Positions 33,570 to 44,470 of a stretch of 64,000 nucleotides of DNA are shown here, in pieces. The notes under the pieces are model-generated. The model had not been told where the DNA came from and searched no databases. It was given only the letters and a program-made list of their open reading frames with translations. This DNA comes from Phycisphaerales bacterium AB-hyl4. Its GTDB lineage: Bacteria; Planctomycetota; Phycisphaerae; Phycisphaerales; Phycisphaeraceae. The stretch spans positions 62,001-126,000 of the forward strand of contig JBGUBD010000003.1 of the NCBI GenBank assembly GCA_041821185.1, written 5' to 3'. The position numbers and the translations under genes were made by a program. Position 1 is the stretch's first letter, and each line of letters opens with the position of its first letter.

Positions 33570-33661
33570 GCCGCGGTCTGGCCGAATCGCGTAACCCGCT
33601 CCATTGCAGTAAACTGTCCCAACTTTGCGCCGCGCCGGGCCTCACCGCCGCTCGGCCACGT

Positions 33662-33667
33662 TACAAT
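33662..33667 (+). promoter_or_regulatory. -10 candidate of carB
   Basis: TACAAT 70 bases before ATG 33738. No clear -35. Confidence 0.3.
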
Positions 33668-33737
33668 TTCAACCCAAGGCCATCGCCCCAGCGAAGCCAG
33701 AACCGCCGCATTCACCGCTTTCCAGCGCGATAACACC

Positions 33738-36700
33738 ATGCCTAAACGTCACGACATCAAGACCATCCTCATTATCGGCTCGGGCCCGATCGTCATCGGC
33801 CAGGGTTGTGAGTTCGACTACTCCGGCACGCAGGCCTGCAAAGCACTCCGCGAGGAGGGCTACCAGGTCGTGCTCGTCAACTCCAACCCGGCCACGATCA
33901 TGACCGATCCGGAGTTTTCCGACCGCACGTACATCGAGCCGATCACGCCCGAGGCGGTCACGAAGATCATCGAAAAAGAGCAGAACGGCCAGTACCACAT
34001 TGACGCGCTGCTGCCCACGCTCGGCGGACAGACCGCGCTGAACTGCGCCTGCCAGATGTACGACGACGGGACGCTTGAAAAGTTCGGCATTGAAATGATC
34101 GGCGCGACCCGCGAGGTCATCTATCGCGCGGAAGACCGCAAGGCTTTCAAGGATATCGTCGAAGGCATCGGCCTCGCCATGCCCGCGGCGGGCACGGCCA
34201 ACACCATGGCTGAGGCCAACGATGTCCTCGAACGTACGGGCCTGCCCGCGATCATTCGGCCGGCTTTCACTCTCGGCGGCACGGGCGGCGGCATTGCCTA
34301 CAACCGCGAAGAGTTCGAAGACATCGTCCGACGCGGCCTCGACGCGTCGATGACCAAGCAGGTGCTCATCGACCGGTCGCTCATCGGCTGGAAGGAATAC
34401 GAACTTGAAGTCATGCGCGACCACGACGACAACGTCGTCATCATCTGCTCGATTGAAAACATCGACGCGATGGGCGTGCACACCGGCGATTCGATCACGG
34501 TCGCGCCGGCCCAGACGCTGACGGATAAAGAGTATCAGCGGATGCGCGATGCTTCGCAGGCGATCATCCGCGCCGTGGGCGTCGAGACCGGCGGGTGCAA
34601 TATTCAGTTCGCGATCAACCCGGCTGACGGGGAGATGGTCGTGGTCGAAATGAACCCGCGCGTGTCGCGTTCGTCGGCGCTGGCGTCGAAAGCGACCGGC
34701 TTTGCGATCGCGAAGATCGCGGCGAAGCTGGCGGTGGGCTATACGCTGTGGGAGCTGCCGAACGACATCACGGGCAAGACGGTCGCGTGCTTTGAGCCGA
34801 CGATCGACTATGTGGTGACGAAGATTCCGCGATGGACGTTTGAAAAATTCCCCGAAGCGGACGAAACGCTGACGACGCAGATGAAGTCGGTTGGCGAAGC
34901 GATGAGCATCGGGCGCACGTTCAAAGAGTCATTGCAAAAGGGCATCCGTTCGATGGAGGTCAAGCGGTTCGGGCTTGGCCTGGATGCGAATGACAAGTGG
35001 CTGAATGCCAAGCGGGACAAGAAGAATGCGGACGGTTCGCGGGTGGAGTGGCCGATCGATCACGGCAAGCTCCGTCGTAAGCTGATTCAGCCATCGCAGG
35101 GTCGAATGTATTACGTCCGCTACGCGTTCAAGATGGGCTGGAGCATCGAGCACGTACACGACCACACGCACATCGACCCGTGGTTCCTCGATCAGATCAA
35201 GCAGTTGGTCGACTTTGAAGACGTGCTCACGCGATATGAAAAGCTCGAAGACGTGCCGCAGGATGTACTGTTCAAGGCCAAGCAGTATGGCTACTCGGAC
35301 ATGCAGCTTGCGAACCTTTACTTCGGCGCGATCACGACGAACAACATACTCAAGGTCCGTGCCCGCCGACTGGAACTGGACGTGAAGCCGGTTTACAAGC
35401 TGGTGGATACGTGTGCGGCGGAGTTTGAGGCGGCGACGCCTTACTATTATTCGACGTATGAACGGCCGATTCGGACGATGAATGGTGGGGGGGAGTCGGG
35501 GCAGGCAAAGTCGGGTGGGGCAAAGCCCAGCCATGGCCATGGCTGGGCTTTAAGTGCTGATGATGAGATTCGGGTCACTGACAAGAAGAAGGTCATCATC
35601 CTCGGCGGCGGGCCCAACCGGATCGGGCAGGGCATTGAGTTTGATTACTGCTGTGTGCAGGCCGCCTTCGCTGCGAACGAACTCGGCTACGAGTCGGTCA
35701 TGGTCAACTCCAACCCGGAGACCGTGTCGACGGATTATGACACCAGCGACCTGCTGTTCTTCGAGCCGTTGACGCTTGAAGATGTGCTGAACATCTGCGA
35801 ACGGCTCAACGGTGCGCCGCTTGGCGAGCCGGGCAACCTGCATGGCGTGATCGTGCAGTTCGGCGGACAGACGCCGTTGAACCTCGCGCATGGGCTGGAG
35901 CAGGCGGGCGTGCCGATCATCGGCACGAGTGTCGACTCGATCGACCTTGCCGAAGACCGCGAACGCTTCGGCAAGCTCATCGGCAAGCTCGGTATCGAGC
36001 AGCCGGAGCACGGCATCGCCTTCAATGCGGACGAAGCGGTCAAGGTGGCCGAGCAGATCGCGTACCCCGTGCTCGTTCGGCCGAGCTTCGTGCTTGGCGG
36101 CCGGGCGATGGAGACGGTGTTCGACGAAGACCAGCTTCGCCACTACATGCAGATCGCGCTGGGCGCGAGTGATCTGGAGAATCAGCCGATCCTGGTGGAC
36201 GATTTTCTCGCGGACGCGATTGAATGCGACGTCGACGTGGTGGCGGACTATGGGCGCGCGGGTTCTGCTGACGGCAACACCGCGCTGGTCTGCGGCGTGA
36301 TGGAACATATCGAGGAGGCTGGCATTCACTCGGGCGACTCCGCCTGCGCGATTCCGCCACACTCGCTGCCGCCGGCGATGGTTGAGCAGCTTAAGGAGCA
36401 GTCACGCAAGCTTGCTGCGGCCCTCAAGGTGCACGGCCTGATGAACGTGCAATGGGCCATCCGCAAGACCAACGGCAAACACGAAGTGTTCGTGCTCGAA
36501 GTCAACCCGCGCGCGTCGCGGACCGTGCCGTTTGTCAGCAAGGCGACCGGCATGCCGTGGGCCCGCCTCGCGGCGAAGGTGATGATCGAAAAGCAGCTCA
36601 CCGAGTTGGGCGTGACGGAAGAGGTTACGCCGAAGCATACGTCGGTGAAAGAGTCGGTCTTCCCGTTCGCGAAGTTCCCCGGCGTGGACGTGATCCTCGG

Positions 36701-37238
36701 CCCGGAGATGCGATCAACGGGCGAGTGCATGGGCGCCGACCCGACGTTCCCCATCGCGTTCGCCAAGAGCCAGATGTCCGCCGGCGTGAAGCTGCCGCAG
36801 GAAGGCAAGGTCTTTCTGTCCGTGCGAGAGAGTGATAAGCCGGCGGTGCTGCCGATCGCGAAGAAGCTTGTCGCGATGGGCTTCGACGTGCTCACCACCG
36901 GCGGTACGCATCGCCTGCTCAACGAGCACGGCATCGTCACCACCCGCCTGCAGAAGATCAGCGAAGGTCGGCCCAACGCGGTGGACCTGATCAAGAACGG
37001 CGAACTGGCGTTGATCATCAACACGCCCACACGCAAGGGGCTGAAGACCGACGAAGGCAAGCTTCGCGCGACGGCGGTGCGTTTCAACGTACCGATGATC
37101 ACGACCGTCACCGGCGCGGCCGCGGCGGTGCAGGCGATCGACGCCCTGCGCAGCGGCCAGTGGCAGGTCCGCGCATTGCAGGACTACTTCCCCACACTGA
37201 CCGAGGACGCTCCCAAGCCCGCTGCCGTTCCGGGGTGA
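33738..37238 (+). CDS. carB: Carbamoyl-phosphate synthase large subunit
   Basis: The 1166-residue protein makes carbamoyl phosphate from glutamine-derived ammonia, bicarbonate and two ATP, feeding arginine and pyrimidine synthesis. It has the two ATP-grasp halves ([24 protein letters not shown] at ~15; [22 protein letters not shown] at ~620), each with [18 protein letters not shown] or [18 protein letters not shown], and the C-terminal allosteric MGS-like domain ([20 protein letters not shown] ... TTGGTHRLL). It is ~90 residues longer than E. coli CarB; much of the excess lies in the middle (residues ~430-610), including an in-frame palindromic repeat encoding about residues 596-605 ([10 protein letters not shown]). 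The small subunit is not in the window. Confidence 0.97.
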   Translation: MPKRHDIKTILIIGSGPIVIGQGCEFDYSGTQACKALREEGYQVVLVNSNPATIMTDPEFSDRTYIEPITPEAVTKIIEKEQNGQYHIDALLPTLGGQTALNCACQMYDDGTLEKFGIEMIGATREVIYRAEDRKAFKDIVEGIGLAMPAAGTANTMAEANDVLERTGLPAIIRPAFTLGGTGGGIAYNREEFEDIVRRGLDASMTKQVLIDRSLIGWKEYELEVMRDHDDNVVIICSIENIDAMGVHTGDSITVAPAQTLTDKEYQRMRDASQAIIRAVGVETGGCNIQFAINPADGEMVVVEMNPRVSRSSALASKATGFAIAKIAAKLAVGYTLWELPNDITGKTVACFEPTIDYVVTKIPRWTFEKFPEADETLTTQMKSVGEAMSIGRTFKESLQKGIRSMEVKRFGLGLDANDKWLNAKRDKKNADGSRVEWPIDHGKLRRKLIQPSQGRMYYVRYAFKMGWSIEHVHDHTHIDPWFLDQIKQLVDFEDVLTRYEKLEDVPQDVLFKAKQYGYSDMQLANLYFGAITTNNILKVRARRLELDVKPVYKLVDTCAAEFEAATPYYYSTYERPIRTMNGGGESGQAKSGGAKPSHGHGWALSADDEIRVTDKKKVIILGGGPNRIGQGIEFDYCCVQAAFAANELGYESVMVNSNPETVSTDYDTSDLLFFEPLTLEDVLNICERLNGAPLGEPGNLHGVIVQFGGQTPLNLAHGLEQAGVPIIGTSVDSIDLAEDRERFGKLIGKLGIEQPEHGIAFNADEAVKVAEQIAYPVLVRPSFVLGGRAMETVFDEDQLRHYMQIALGASDLENQPILVDDFLADAIECDVDVVADYGRAGSADGNTALVCGVMEHIEEAGIHSGDSACAIPPHSLPPAMVEQLKEQSRKLAAALKVHGLMNVQWAIRKTNGKHEVFVLEVNPRASRTVPFVSKATGMPWARLAAKVMIEKQLTELGVTEEVTPKHTSVKESVFPFAKFPGVDVILGPEMRSTGECMGADPTFPIAFAKSQMSAGVKLPQEGKVFLSVRESDKPAVLPIAKKLVAMGFDVLTTGGTHRLLNEHGIVTTRLQKISEGRPNAVDLIKNGELALIINTPTRKGLKTDEGKLRATAVRFNVPMITTVTGAAAAVQAIDALRSGQWQVRALQDYFPTLTEDAPKPAAVPG
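35522..35551. repeat. REP-like palindrome inside carB
   Basis: Perfect 15-base arms starting AAAGCCCAGCCATGG. It is translated in frame between the two ATP-grasp halves, in a Gly/Ser-rich linker ([12 protein letters not shown] before it). Confidence 0.9.
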
Positions 37239-37269
37239 TTGTCGGTAGATGGGGTTGGGGGGGAGGCTG

Positions 37270-37297
37270 GTTTCTGGTTTTGGGTTTGTGGTTTCTG
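37270..37297. repeat. Heptamer array (4 units)
   Basis: GTTTCTG, GTTTTGG, GTTTGTG, GTTTCTG in the gap after carB, directly followed by a palindrome; otherwise 37239-37490 shows only the ribosome site of the next gene. Confidence 0.85.
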
Positions 37298-37303
37298 GTG
37301 GGA

Positions 37304-37338
37304 AACCCACGGATTCGCTGCGCTATATCCGTGGGCTT
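37304..37338. repeat. REP-like palindrome, long loop
   Basis: AACCCACGGAT and ATCCGTGGGCTT around TCGCTGCGCTAT, the same loop type as the copy at 50162-50190. Confidence 0.85.
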
Positions 37339-37490
37339 TAAGGGGGAGGCGTACATCCAGTATTGGGGTGGGTTCGCGGTTGCGCTTTGAGTTGGGGTTG
37401 CTGCTTGCTCATTATTAACCGGCGCGTTATTATGTCGTTGATTCGACCAACCCACCCGCCGCTGCTCCTCTTGCTTTTGTGGAGGCCGTG

Positions 37491-39473
37491 ATGCCCAGAT
37501 CCCTGTCGACTTATGACCCGACCCGCCAACGTGAACGCGTGACGGCGCATGTTTATGCTCAACCTGCGGAGGTCAACCGGGCCGTGGCGGGCACGATCGC
37601 CAAGCTGATTCGCGAGCGGGCCGAGACGGGCAAGCCCTGTGTGCTCGGGCTGGCGACCGGCTCGACGCCGGTGGGCGTATATGACGAACTGATCCGCCTG
37701 CATCGCGAAGAGGGGCTTTCGTTCAAGAACGTCGTCACGTTCAACCTTGACGAATATTTTCCCATGCAGCCCGAAGCGTTGCAGAGCTATCGGCGGTTCA
37801 TGCAGGAGCACCTGTTTGACCACGTCGACATCGACCCGGCCAACGTGCACATTCCCGACGGCACGCTGCCGGCGGACGAGGTTGCCCAGTATTGCGCCGA
37901 CTACGAGCGGAAGATCGAGGAGGCCGGCGGGCTGGATCTGCAACTGCTCGGCATCGGGCGAACGGGGCACATCGGCTTCAACGAGCCGGGCTCGCCTAAG
38001 GACAGCCCGACCCGCCTCATCTGGCTGGACAAGCTGACCCGCCTCGACGCGGCGAGTGATTTCTTCGGCTATGAACACGTGCCCAGCCGGGCGATCACGA
38101 TGGGCGTGGGCTCGATCTTCACCGCCAAGCGCGTCATCCTCATGGCGTTCGGCGAAGGCAAGGCCCCGGTCATCGCCCGCGCGGTGGAAGGTGAAATTTC
38201 GGCCAACCTGCCTGCCAGTTATCTGCAGGAACATCCGCAGGCCGAGTTCTGGCTTGACGAAGCCGCCGCCGCGGAGCTGACGCGCTTCAAGCGGCCGTGG
38301 CTGCTTGGCCCGGTGCACTGGACGGACGCCCGCATTCGCCAGGCGGTCATCTGGCTGGCACGCGACATCGACAAGCCCGTGCTCAAACTCACGGACGAGG
38401 ACTACAACGAACACGGCTTGCAGGAGCTCATCGCTGAGCACGGCCCGGCGTACGACATTAACCGCCAGGTCTTCCGCACACTCCAGCAGACCATTACCGG
38501 CTGGCCCGGCGGCAAGCCGCGCGACGCGCGCGAGCCTGGCGACGTGCTTCGACCGGCGGACGACGTCTACCCCAAGCGCGTGCTCATCTTCTCGCCACAT
38601 CCGGACGACGATGTGATCTCGATGGGCGGCACGCTCATCCGCCTTGTCGATCAGGGGCATGAGGTGCACGTGGCGTATCAGACGTCGGGCAACATTGCAG
38701 TGTTCGATGATGACGCGATCCGCTTCGCTGACTTTGCCGCCGAGTTCAATGAGATGTTCGGCATCGACCACAAGCGCTCCACGGAACTGGAGCAGCACGT
38801 CGAAACGGCGCTGAAGAACAAGAAGCCCGGCCACGTAGACTCGAACGAAGTGCAGCGGCTGAAGGGGCTGATCCGTCGCGGCGAGGCGCGTGCCGCCGGC
38901 CGATCGTGTGGGGTTCCGATTGAGAACCTGCACTTCATGGACCTGCCGTTCTACGAAACGGGTAAGGTTCGCAAGAAGCCGTTGGGCGAAGATGACATCA
39001 AGCTGACGCTCGATCTGCTGAACCGGATCAAGCCGCATCAGGTTTACGCGGCAGGCGATCTGTCGGACCCGCATGGTACGCACCGCACTTGCCTGAACGC
39101 CGTGATGGAAGCCGTCCGTCGGGCGAGCAGTGAGTCGTGGGCGAAGCAGTGCGAGGTCTGGCTGTATCGCGGGGCGTGGCAGGAGTGGGAGCCGGAGAAG
39201 ATCGAGATGGCAGTGCCGCTGAGCCCGCAGGAGATGCTGCGCAAGCGGACGGCGATCTTCAAGCACGAGTCGCAGAAGGACAAGGCGCTGTTCCCCGGCA
39301 TCGATCCGCGCGAGTTCTGGCAGCGAGCGGAGGACCGGAACATGGCGACCGCGAAGTTGTACGACCAGCTCGGCCTGGCTGAGTACGAAGCGATCGAAGG
39401 CTTCGTCCGCTGGCATCCGACGGACGAGCCCGCCAAGGCCGCAGCCGCGGGCACGGCGTCGGCGAGCGTTTGA
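37491..39473 (+). CDS. Glucosamine-6-phosphate deaminase-like protein fused to PIG-L deacetylase domain
   Basis: The 660-residue protein starts at ATG 37491, five bases after GGAGG. The N-terminal ~290 residues are NagB-like: LGLATGSTPVGVYDELIRLH, NLDEYF, LLGIGRTGHIGFNEPGS and SRAITMGVGSI, which converts glucosamine-6-phosphate to fructose-6-phosphate and ammonia. The C-terminal half (from residue ~360) is a LmbE/PIG-L domain with zinc motif FSPHPDDDVISMGG and DPHGTHR, a family that deacetylates N-acetylglucosaminides. The fusion could couple deacetylation with deamination of amino sugars; this combination is known in Bacteroidetes and related phyla. It is a single gene, followed by a palindrome. 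Confidence 0.92.
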   Translation: MPRSLSTYDPTRQRERVTAHVYAQPAEVNRAVAGTIAKLIRERAETGKPCVLGLATGSTPVGVYDELIRLHREEGLSFKNVVTFNLDEYFPMQPEALQSYRRFMQEHLFDHVDIDPANVHIPDGTLPADEVAQYCADYERKIEEAGGLDLQLLGIGRTGHIGFNEPGSPKDSPTRLIWLDKLTRLDAASDFFGYEHVPSRAITMGVGSIFTAKRVILMAFGEGKAPVIARAVEGEISANLPASYLQEHPQAEFWLDEAAAAELTRFKRPWLLGPVHWTDARIRQAVIWLARDIDKPVLKLTDEDYNEHGLQELIAEHGPAYDINRQVFRTLQQTITGWPGGKPRDAREPGDVLRPADDVYPKRVLIFSPHPDDDVISMGGTLIRLVDQGHEVHVAYQTSGNIAVFDDDAIRFADFAAEFNEMFGIDHKRSTELEQHVETALKNKKPGHVDSNEVQRLKGLIRRGEARAAGRSCGVPIENLHFMDLPFYETGKVRKKPLGEDDIKLTLDLLNRIKPHQVYAAGDLSDPHGTHRTCLNAVMEAVRRASSESWAKQCEVWLYRGAWQEWEPEKIEMAVPLSPQEMLRKRTAIFKHESQKDKALFPGIDPREFWQRAEDRNMATAKLYDQLGLAEYEAIEGFVRWHPTDEPAKAAAAGTASASV

Positions 39474-39510
39474 TGTTGGGGTGATTGAGTGATCATGTGA
39501 TGCCTTATCG

Positions 39511-39537
39511 AAGCCCACACCCTGAGGGTGTGGGCTT
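39511..39537. repeat. REP-like palindrome (AAGCCCACACCCT arms)
   Basis: Thirteen-base arms with single central G and a short T-run after (TTTTA), between nagB-like and hrpA genes; can serve as the terminator of the former. Confidence 0.85.
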
Positions 39538-39579
39538 TTACTTTGGTGGCGCGGGGCCATCTCGCCATGCACGATCGTC

Positions 39580-42500
39580 GTGGGTAAACTTGCTGTCTTG
39601 CACCCGACCATCGACGAGTTACAGGCCCGGTTGAACGAGGCGATGGTGCGTGACCGCCATCGCTTGCGGCAGCAGCTGCGCCGGGCGAGCGATCGGCTGC
39701 GCGCGGGGCGCGCCGGTGACTCGGCCGACGACGGCCTCGCTCGCGTACGCGAGGCGGTGGAGCAGTCGGTGCAGATGGCGCGGGCGCGTCGCGAAGGTCG
39801 GCCGAGCGTCAGTTACGACGAAACGCTGCCGATCGTGGCGGCGCGGGAGGAGATTGCCGCTGCGATTCGCGAGCACCAGGTGGTCATCGTCTGCGGCGCG
39901 ACCGGCTCGGGCAAGAGCACGCAGTTGCCTAAGCTCTGCCTCGACATCGGGCGCGGGGTGCACGGGTTGATCGGGCATACGCAGCCGCGGCGACTCGCGG
40001 CGCGGTCGCTGGCGTCGCGCGTGGCGGACGAGTTGAACTCGCCGATGGGCGAGCATGTCGGCTACAAGGTGCGGTTTAACGACACCACTTCGCCCAACGG
40101 CTACATCAAGCTGATGACCGATGGCATCTTGCTCGCCGAGACGCAGGGTGATCGATATCTCGATGCGTATGACACGTTGATCATTGATGAGGCGCACGAG
40201 CGGTCGTTGAACATCGACTTTCTGCTGGGTTATCTGCGCGAGCTGCAACCGCGTCGGCCGGACCTGAAGATCATTATCACGTCGGCGACGATCGACCCGC
40301 AGCGTTTTGCGGAGCATTTCGCGTCGGCGGGGCGTGGCGGCGAGGCGGGGGTTCGGCCGCCGGTGATTGAAGTGTCGGGGCGGACGTATCCGGTGGAGGT
40401 GCGCTATCGGCCGTTGGCGACGGAGGACGTTGAAGTCGAAGACCGCGACACGGTCGACGGCATTGCCGACGCGCTGGATGAGTTGATGCGAGCTGACCCG
40501 GGTGATGTGCTTGTGTTTCTGCCGACGGAGCGCGACATTCGGGAGACGGCCAAGTCGCTGCGTAAGCGGTTGCCGAGCGGGGGTGCCGGCGGGCAGGGTG
40601 GGTTGGAGGTGTTGCCGTTGTACGCCCGGCTGTCGCCGGCGGAGCAGAACCGCATCTTCAAGCCGCATGGTGGTCGGCGGGTGATCCTTGCGACGAACGT
40701 GGCGGAGACGTCGCTGACCGTGCCGGGCATTCGACATGTGATTGACACGGGCGTGGCGCGAATCAGCCGGTTTTCCGCGCGGGCGGGGGTGCAGCGGCTG
40801 CCGATCGAGCCGGTGTCACAGGCGTCGGCGGACCAGCGGAAGGGGCGTTGTGGCCGGACGTCGCCGGGCATCTGCATTCGGCTTTATGGGGAGGATGACT
40901 ATGAGGCGAGGGAGGCGTTTACGCCGCCTGAGATTCTGCGGACGAATCTGGCAGCGGTGATTTTGCAGATGATGGCGATGGGGATGGGGCGGATCGAGTC
41001 GTTTGCGTTTATTGATCCGCCGAAGTCGGCGATGATCCGGGCGGGGTATCGCACGCTGCATGAACTGGGTGCGATTGATGAGCAGGAGAAGCTGACGCCG
41101 GTCGGCCGAACGCTGGCGAAGCTGCCGGTGGACCCGCGCATCGGGCGGATGGTGATGGCGGGTGAGAAGGAGAACTGTCTGGCGGAGGTGCTGGTGATCG
41201 CGGCGGCGCTGGAGGTGCAGGAGCCGAGGCTGCGTCCGCCGGACCAGCAGCAGCGTGCGGACGAGGCACACGCGCGATTCGCCGACGAGCATTCGGACTT
41301 CATGAGCTATCTCAAGGTGTGGGATTTTTATCATGAGCTCAAGCGCAAGCTTTCGCATAACAGGCTGCGGTTGGCATGTCAGGAGAATTACCTTTCGCAT
41401 AACCGCATGCGTGAATGGGTGGATGTGCATCGGCAGTTGCGCGACCTGGCGCGTGAGGCGGGCTTGAAGGTGCGCGATCGGCGGGACGATTACGACGCGC
41501 TGCACCGGGCGTTGTTGAGCGGGCTGCTGTCGCATGTGGCGGTGTTGAGCAAGGGCTTTGAATATGCGGGGACGGGTGGGAAGAAGTTGTACCTCTGGCC
41601 GGGCTCGGGGCTGTTCAAGAAGAAGCCCAAGTGGGTGATGGCGGCGGAGCTCATCGAGACCAGCCAACTCTTCGCGCGGACGGCGGCGCGGATCAACCCG
41701 GACTGGATCGAGCCGATCGCGGGGGAGTTGTTGAGTCGGTCTTACAGCGAACCGCACTGGCAGCCGAAGCAGGGACATGTCGGGGCGTATGAGAAAGTGT
41801 CGTTGATGGGGCTGACGATCGTGCCCCGGCGGAAGGTGCACTACGGGCCGATCGACACGGTGAAGTCGCGCGAACTGTTTATTCATCACGCGTTGGTGGA
41901 GGGCGATTGTCATCTGGAAGCCCCGTTTTTTCGGCATAATCAGCAATTGGCAGCCGAGGTGGAACAGCTTGAAGCCAAGGCGCGGCGGCGGGATCTGCTG
42001 GTGGACGAGCAGGCGAGGTTCGCGTTTTACGATGCGCGGCTGCCGACGAATGTGACGAACCTGCCGCAGTTTGAGAAGTGGCGGAAACAGGCGGAGCGGG
42101 ATGACCCCAAGTTGCTTTACATGTCGGAGCGCGATCTGCTCGCGGGCGACGCGCAGGATGTGACGGCCGATGCGTACCCGGATCGGTTGGAGGTTGGCGG
42201 GGCGGCGTTGCCGTTGGCGTATCAGCTGAAGCCGGGCGAGGAAGATGACGGGGTGACACTGGCGGCGCCGCTGGAGGTGCTCAATCAGTTGGATGAACGG
42301 CAGCTCGATTGGGCGGTGCCAGGGCTGTTGCGCGAGAAGGTGCTAGCGCTGATTCGCTCGCTGCCGAAGTCGCTGCGGCGGAACTTCGTGCCCGCGCCGG
42401 ACTACACGGCCGAGGTGTTGAAGGTGATCCGCTTCGGTGAAGGTTCGTTGATGGAAGCGGTAGCGGACGCGTTGGGGCGGTTGACGGGGGTGACGGTGCC

Positions 42501-43542
42501 GGTGCGTGAGTTCAAGCCGGAGACGCTGCCGACGCATCTGCGGGTGAACGTGCGAGCGCTGGACGAGGCGGGAAAGACGTTGGCGGAGGGGCGCGATTTG
42601 CAGGCGTTGCGGCATGAGCTTGGCGCGGCGGCGACGGAGCGGTTCGCGGGGATGGGCGATGACGGCCTGACGCGCACGGGGCTTACGAACTGGGACTTTG
42701 ATGAGCTGCCGAAGCAGGTTGATGTCGCGCGGGCGGGGGGCATGACGATGACAGGCCACCCGGCGGTGGTGGACGAAGGTGAGAGCGTGGCGGTGCGCGT
42801 GCTCGACACGGCGGAGCGTGCGAGGCATGAAACGCGCCTTGGCCTGCGTCGGCTGTTTTACCTGCAGGTGAAGCCGGAGGTGGCGTATCGGGTGGAGCAT
42901 TTGCCGGAGCTGGCCAAGATGCAGCTGCATGCGGCGACGTTGATGGATATCAAAACACTTAAGCGGCAGTTGGCGGAGTTGATTGTCGACCGGGCGTTTC
43001 TCGGTGACAACCCGCGCATCCGCACGCGGGCCGCGTTTGATGCGCAGCTTGAGGTGGGGTGGAATCAGATGGGGAACGTGACGCAGCAGGTGGGCCGACA
43101 GGTCGGGCAGTTGTTCGCGCACTATCACCATGTGACGCTGCTGCTGGAGCGGGCGGCGAATGCGTCGTGGCAGTATGCGGTGGCGGACGTGCGGTCGCAA
43201 TTGGGGTTGCTGACGGGCGAGGGGTTTTTGACGCGTACGCCTTGGGAGTGGTTGGCGAGCTATCCGCGATACCTGGCGGCGATCACGTCGCGGTTGCAGA
43301 AGCTGAGCAACGGCGGCGTGGAGCGTGATCAGCGATTGCAGGCCGGGTTCGGGCCGTACTGGCAGCGGTATCGGCAGAAGTCGGCGGAGCATGCCGAGCG
43401 GGGGGTGTTCGATCCGGAGCTGGCGGCGTATCGGTGGATGCTGGAGGAGTTTCGCGTGTCGCTGTATGCGCAGGAGCTTGGCACGGCGATCTCGGTCTCG
43501 CCGCAGCGACTGGAGAAGCAGTGGCAGAAAGTTCGCGGGTGA
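39580..43542 (+). CDS. hrpA: ATP-dependent RNA helicase HrpA (DEAH box)
   Basis: The 1320-residue protein matches HrpA in length and order: P-loop VVIVCGATGSGKSTQLPKLCLD, HTQPRRLAARSLASRVA, DEAH box IIDEAHERSLNIDFLLGYL, SATID, LPTERDIRETAKSL, ATNVAETSLTVPGIRHVIDTG, and the Q/R box QASADQRKGRCGRTSPG. The OB-fold and DUF3418 C-terminal regions follow. HrpA resolves stalled or collided ribosomes in E. coli. Start is GTG 39580 by the open frame; no ribosome site decides it and an internal ATG (22nd codon) is possible. Confidence 0.94.
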   Translation: MGKLAVLHPTIDELQARLNEAMVRDRHRLRQQLRRASDRLRAGRAGDSADDGLARVREAVEQSVQMARARREGRPSVSYDETLPIVAAREEIAAAIREHQVVIVCGATGSGKSTQLPKLCLDIGRGVHGLIGHTQPRRLAARSLASRVADELNSPMGEHVGYKVRFNDTTSPNGYIKLMTDGILLAETQGDRYLDAYDTLIIDEAHERSLNIDFLLGYLRELQPRRPDLKIIITSATIDPQRFAEHFASAGRGGEAGVRPPVIEVSGRTYPVEVRYRPLATEDVEVEDRDTVDGIADALDELMRADPGDVLVFLPTERDIRETAKSLRKRLPSGGAGGQGGLEVLPLYARLSPAEQNRIFKPHGGRRVILATNVAETSLTVPGIRHVIDTGVARISRFSARAGVQRLPIEPVSQASADQRKGRCGRTSPGICIRLYGEDDYEAREAFTPPEILRTNLAAVILQMMAMGMGRIESFAFIDPPKSAMIRAGYRTLHELGAIDEQEKLTPVGRTLAKLPVDPRIGRMVMAGEKENCLAEVLVIAAALEVQEPRLRPPDQQQRADEAHARFADEHSDFMSYLKVWDFYHELKRKLSHNRLRLACQENYLSHNRMREWVDVHRQLRDLAREAGLKVRDRRDDYDALHRALLSGLLSHVAVLSKGFEYAGTGGKKLYLWPGSGLFKKKPKWVMAAELIETSQLFARTAARINPDWIEPIAGELLSRSYSEPHWQPKQGHVGAYEKVSLMGLTIVPRRKVHYGPIDTVKSRELFIHHALVEGDCHLEAPFFRHNQQLAAEVEQLEAKARRRDLLVDEQARFAFYDARLPTNVTNLPQFEKWRKQAERDDPKLLYMSERDLLAGDAQDVTADAYPDRLEVGGAALPLAYQLKPGEEDDGVTLAAPLEVLNQLDERQLDWAVPGLLREKVLALIRSLPKSLRRNFVPAPDYTAEVLKVIRFGEGSLMEAVADALGRLTGVTVPVREFKPETLPTHLRVNVRALDEAGKTLAEGRDLQALRHELGAAATERFAGMGDDGLTRTGLTNWDFDELPKQVDVARAGGMTMTGHPAVVDEGESVAVRVLDTAERARHETRLGLRRLFYLQVKPEVAYRVEHLPELAKMQLHAATLMDIKTLKRQLAELIVDRAFLGDNPRIRTRAAFDAQLEVGWNQMGNVTQQVGRQVGQLFAHYHHVTLLLERAANASWQYAVADVRSQLGLLTGEGFLTRTPWEWLASYPRYLAAITSRLQKLSNGGVERDQRLQAGFGPYWQRYRQKSAEHAERGVFDPELAAYRWMLEEFRVSLYAQELGTAISVSPQRLEKQWQKVRG

Positions 43543-43576
43543 GGCGGCGGCAGCGGCTTTGGCGATTGTGCCGCGC

Positions 43577-43582
43577 TACAAT
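43577..43582 (+). promoter_or_regulatory. -10 candidate of the DUF1338 gene
   Basis: TACAAT, 18 bases before ATG 43601; the ribosome site AAAAGGAGA lies between. Confidence 0.4.
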
Positions 43583-43600
43583 CGCGAAAAGGAGAAAGCC

Positions 43601-44398
43601 ATGCCGACACTCGATGATCTGCTTAGCCGACTGTGGGACGACTATACGCATTTGAACCCGCACGCCCAGCGTGTACGCAACCTGCTGCGCGAGCGCGGGG
43701 AGACAGTGGTGAACGACCACATCGCTTTCCGCACGTTTGACGATCCGCGGATTGGCATCAACGTGCTCGCGACGGCGTTTGAAGCGCACGGCTATACGCC
43801 GGCGGACAGCTATACCTTTCCCGAGAAAAAACTGTTCGCTCGTCATTATGAGCACCCGGACGCGAATCGGCCGCGGGTGTTTATCAGTGAGCTGAAGACC
43901 GAGGGGTTCAGCGAAGAGCTCCGCCGATCTGTGAAGCAGTTGGTGGATCAGGTGCCGGTGGACCGAACGGAGGCGTGGGACTTTCCGGTCGCGGGTCGGC
44001 TATGGGATTTGAGTTACGAGCAGTACCAGTCGCTGGCGGAGGAGAGTGAGTATGCGGGCTGGCTGGCGGCGATGGGGTTTCGTGCGAATCACTTTACGGT
44101 TTTCGTCAACGCGCTGGACACGTTTGAAAGCCTGGAACAGTTGAACGAATTTCTCAAGACGCAGGGGTTCAAGCTCAACGATGCGGGTGGTGAGATCAAG
44201 GGCTCGGCGGAGGTGCTGCTGGAGCAGTCGTCAACGCGGGCGGAGCCGGTGACGGTGACGTTCAGCGACGGGGAACAGAAAGTGCCAGGCTGCTACTACG
44301 AGTTCGCGCGGCGGTATGCGAAGGCGGACGGGCAACTGTTCAACGGGTTTGTGGCGAAGTCGGCGGATAAGATTTTTCAGAGTACGGATCGGCAGTGA
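43601..44398 (+). CDS. DUF1338 family protein (HglS-like 2-oxoacid dioxygenase/decarboxylase fold)
   Basis: The 265-residue protein starts MPTLDDLLSRLWDDYTHLNPHAQRVRNLL, the DUF1338 start, after a strong AAGGAGA. Putative iron ligands are His in VVNDHIAFRTF, His in FRANHFTVFVN and Glu in GCYYEFARRY, matching the two-His-one-Glu set of the vicinal-oxygen-chelate-like HglS enzymes that convert 2-oxoadipate to 2-hydroxyglutarate. Short members like this are found in many bacteria; lysine catabolism is the likely but unproven context. It is separate from hrpA, 59 bases upstream. Confidence 0.88.
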   Translation: MPTLDDLLSRLWDDYTHLNPHAQRVRNLLRERGETVVNDHIAFRTFDDPRIGINVLATAFEAHGYTPADSYTFPEKKLFARHYEHPDANRPRVFISELKTEGFSEELRRSVKQLVDQVPVDRTEAWDFPVAGRLWDLSYEQYQSLAEESEYAGWLAAMGFRANHFTVFVNALDTFESLEQLNEFLKTQGFKLNDAGGEIKGSAEVLLEQSSTRAEPVTVTFSDGEQKVPGCYYEFARRYAKADGQLFNGFVAKSADKIFQSTDRQ

Positions 44399-44414
44399 GT
44401 TGAGGGGAATCGGG

Positions 44415-44442
44415 GTTTCTGGTTTGGGGTTTCTCGTTTCTG
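44415..44442. repeat. Heptamer array (4 units)
   Basis: GTTTCTG, GTTTGGG, GTTTCTC, GTTTCTG after the DUF1338 gene, with no palindrome attached. Confidence 0.85.
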
Positions 44443-44470
44443 GTTGGGAGGGGAAGAGACGGGGTTTTGC

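Noticed and set aside
41000..43400. Arg-rich minus-strand frames opposite hrpA
   Set aside because: Shadow frames of a large conserved helicase gene.
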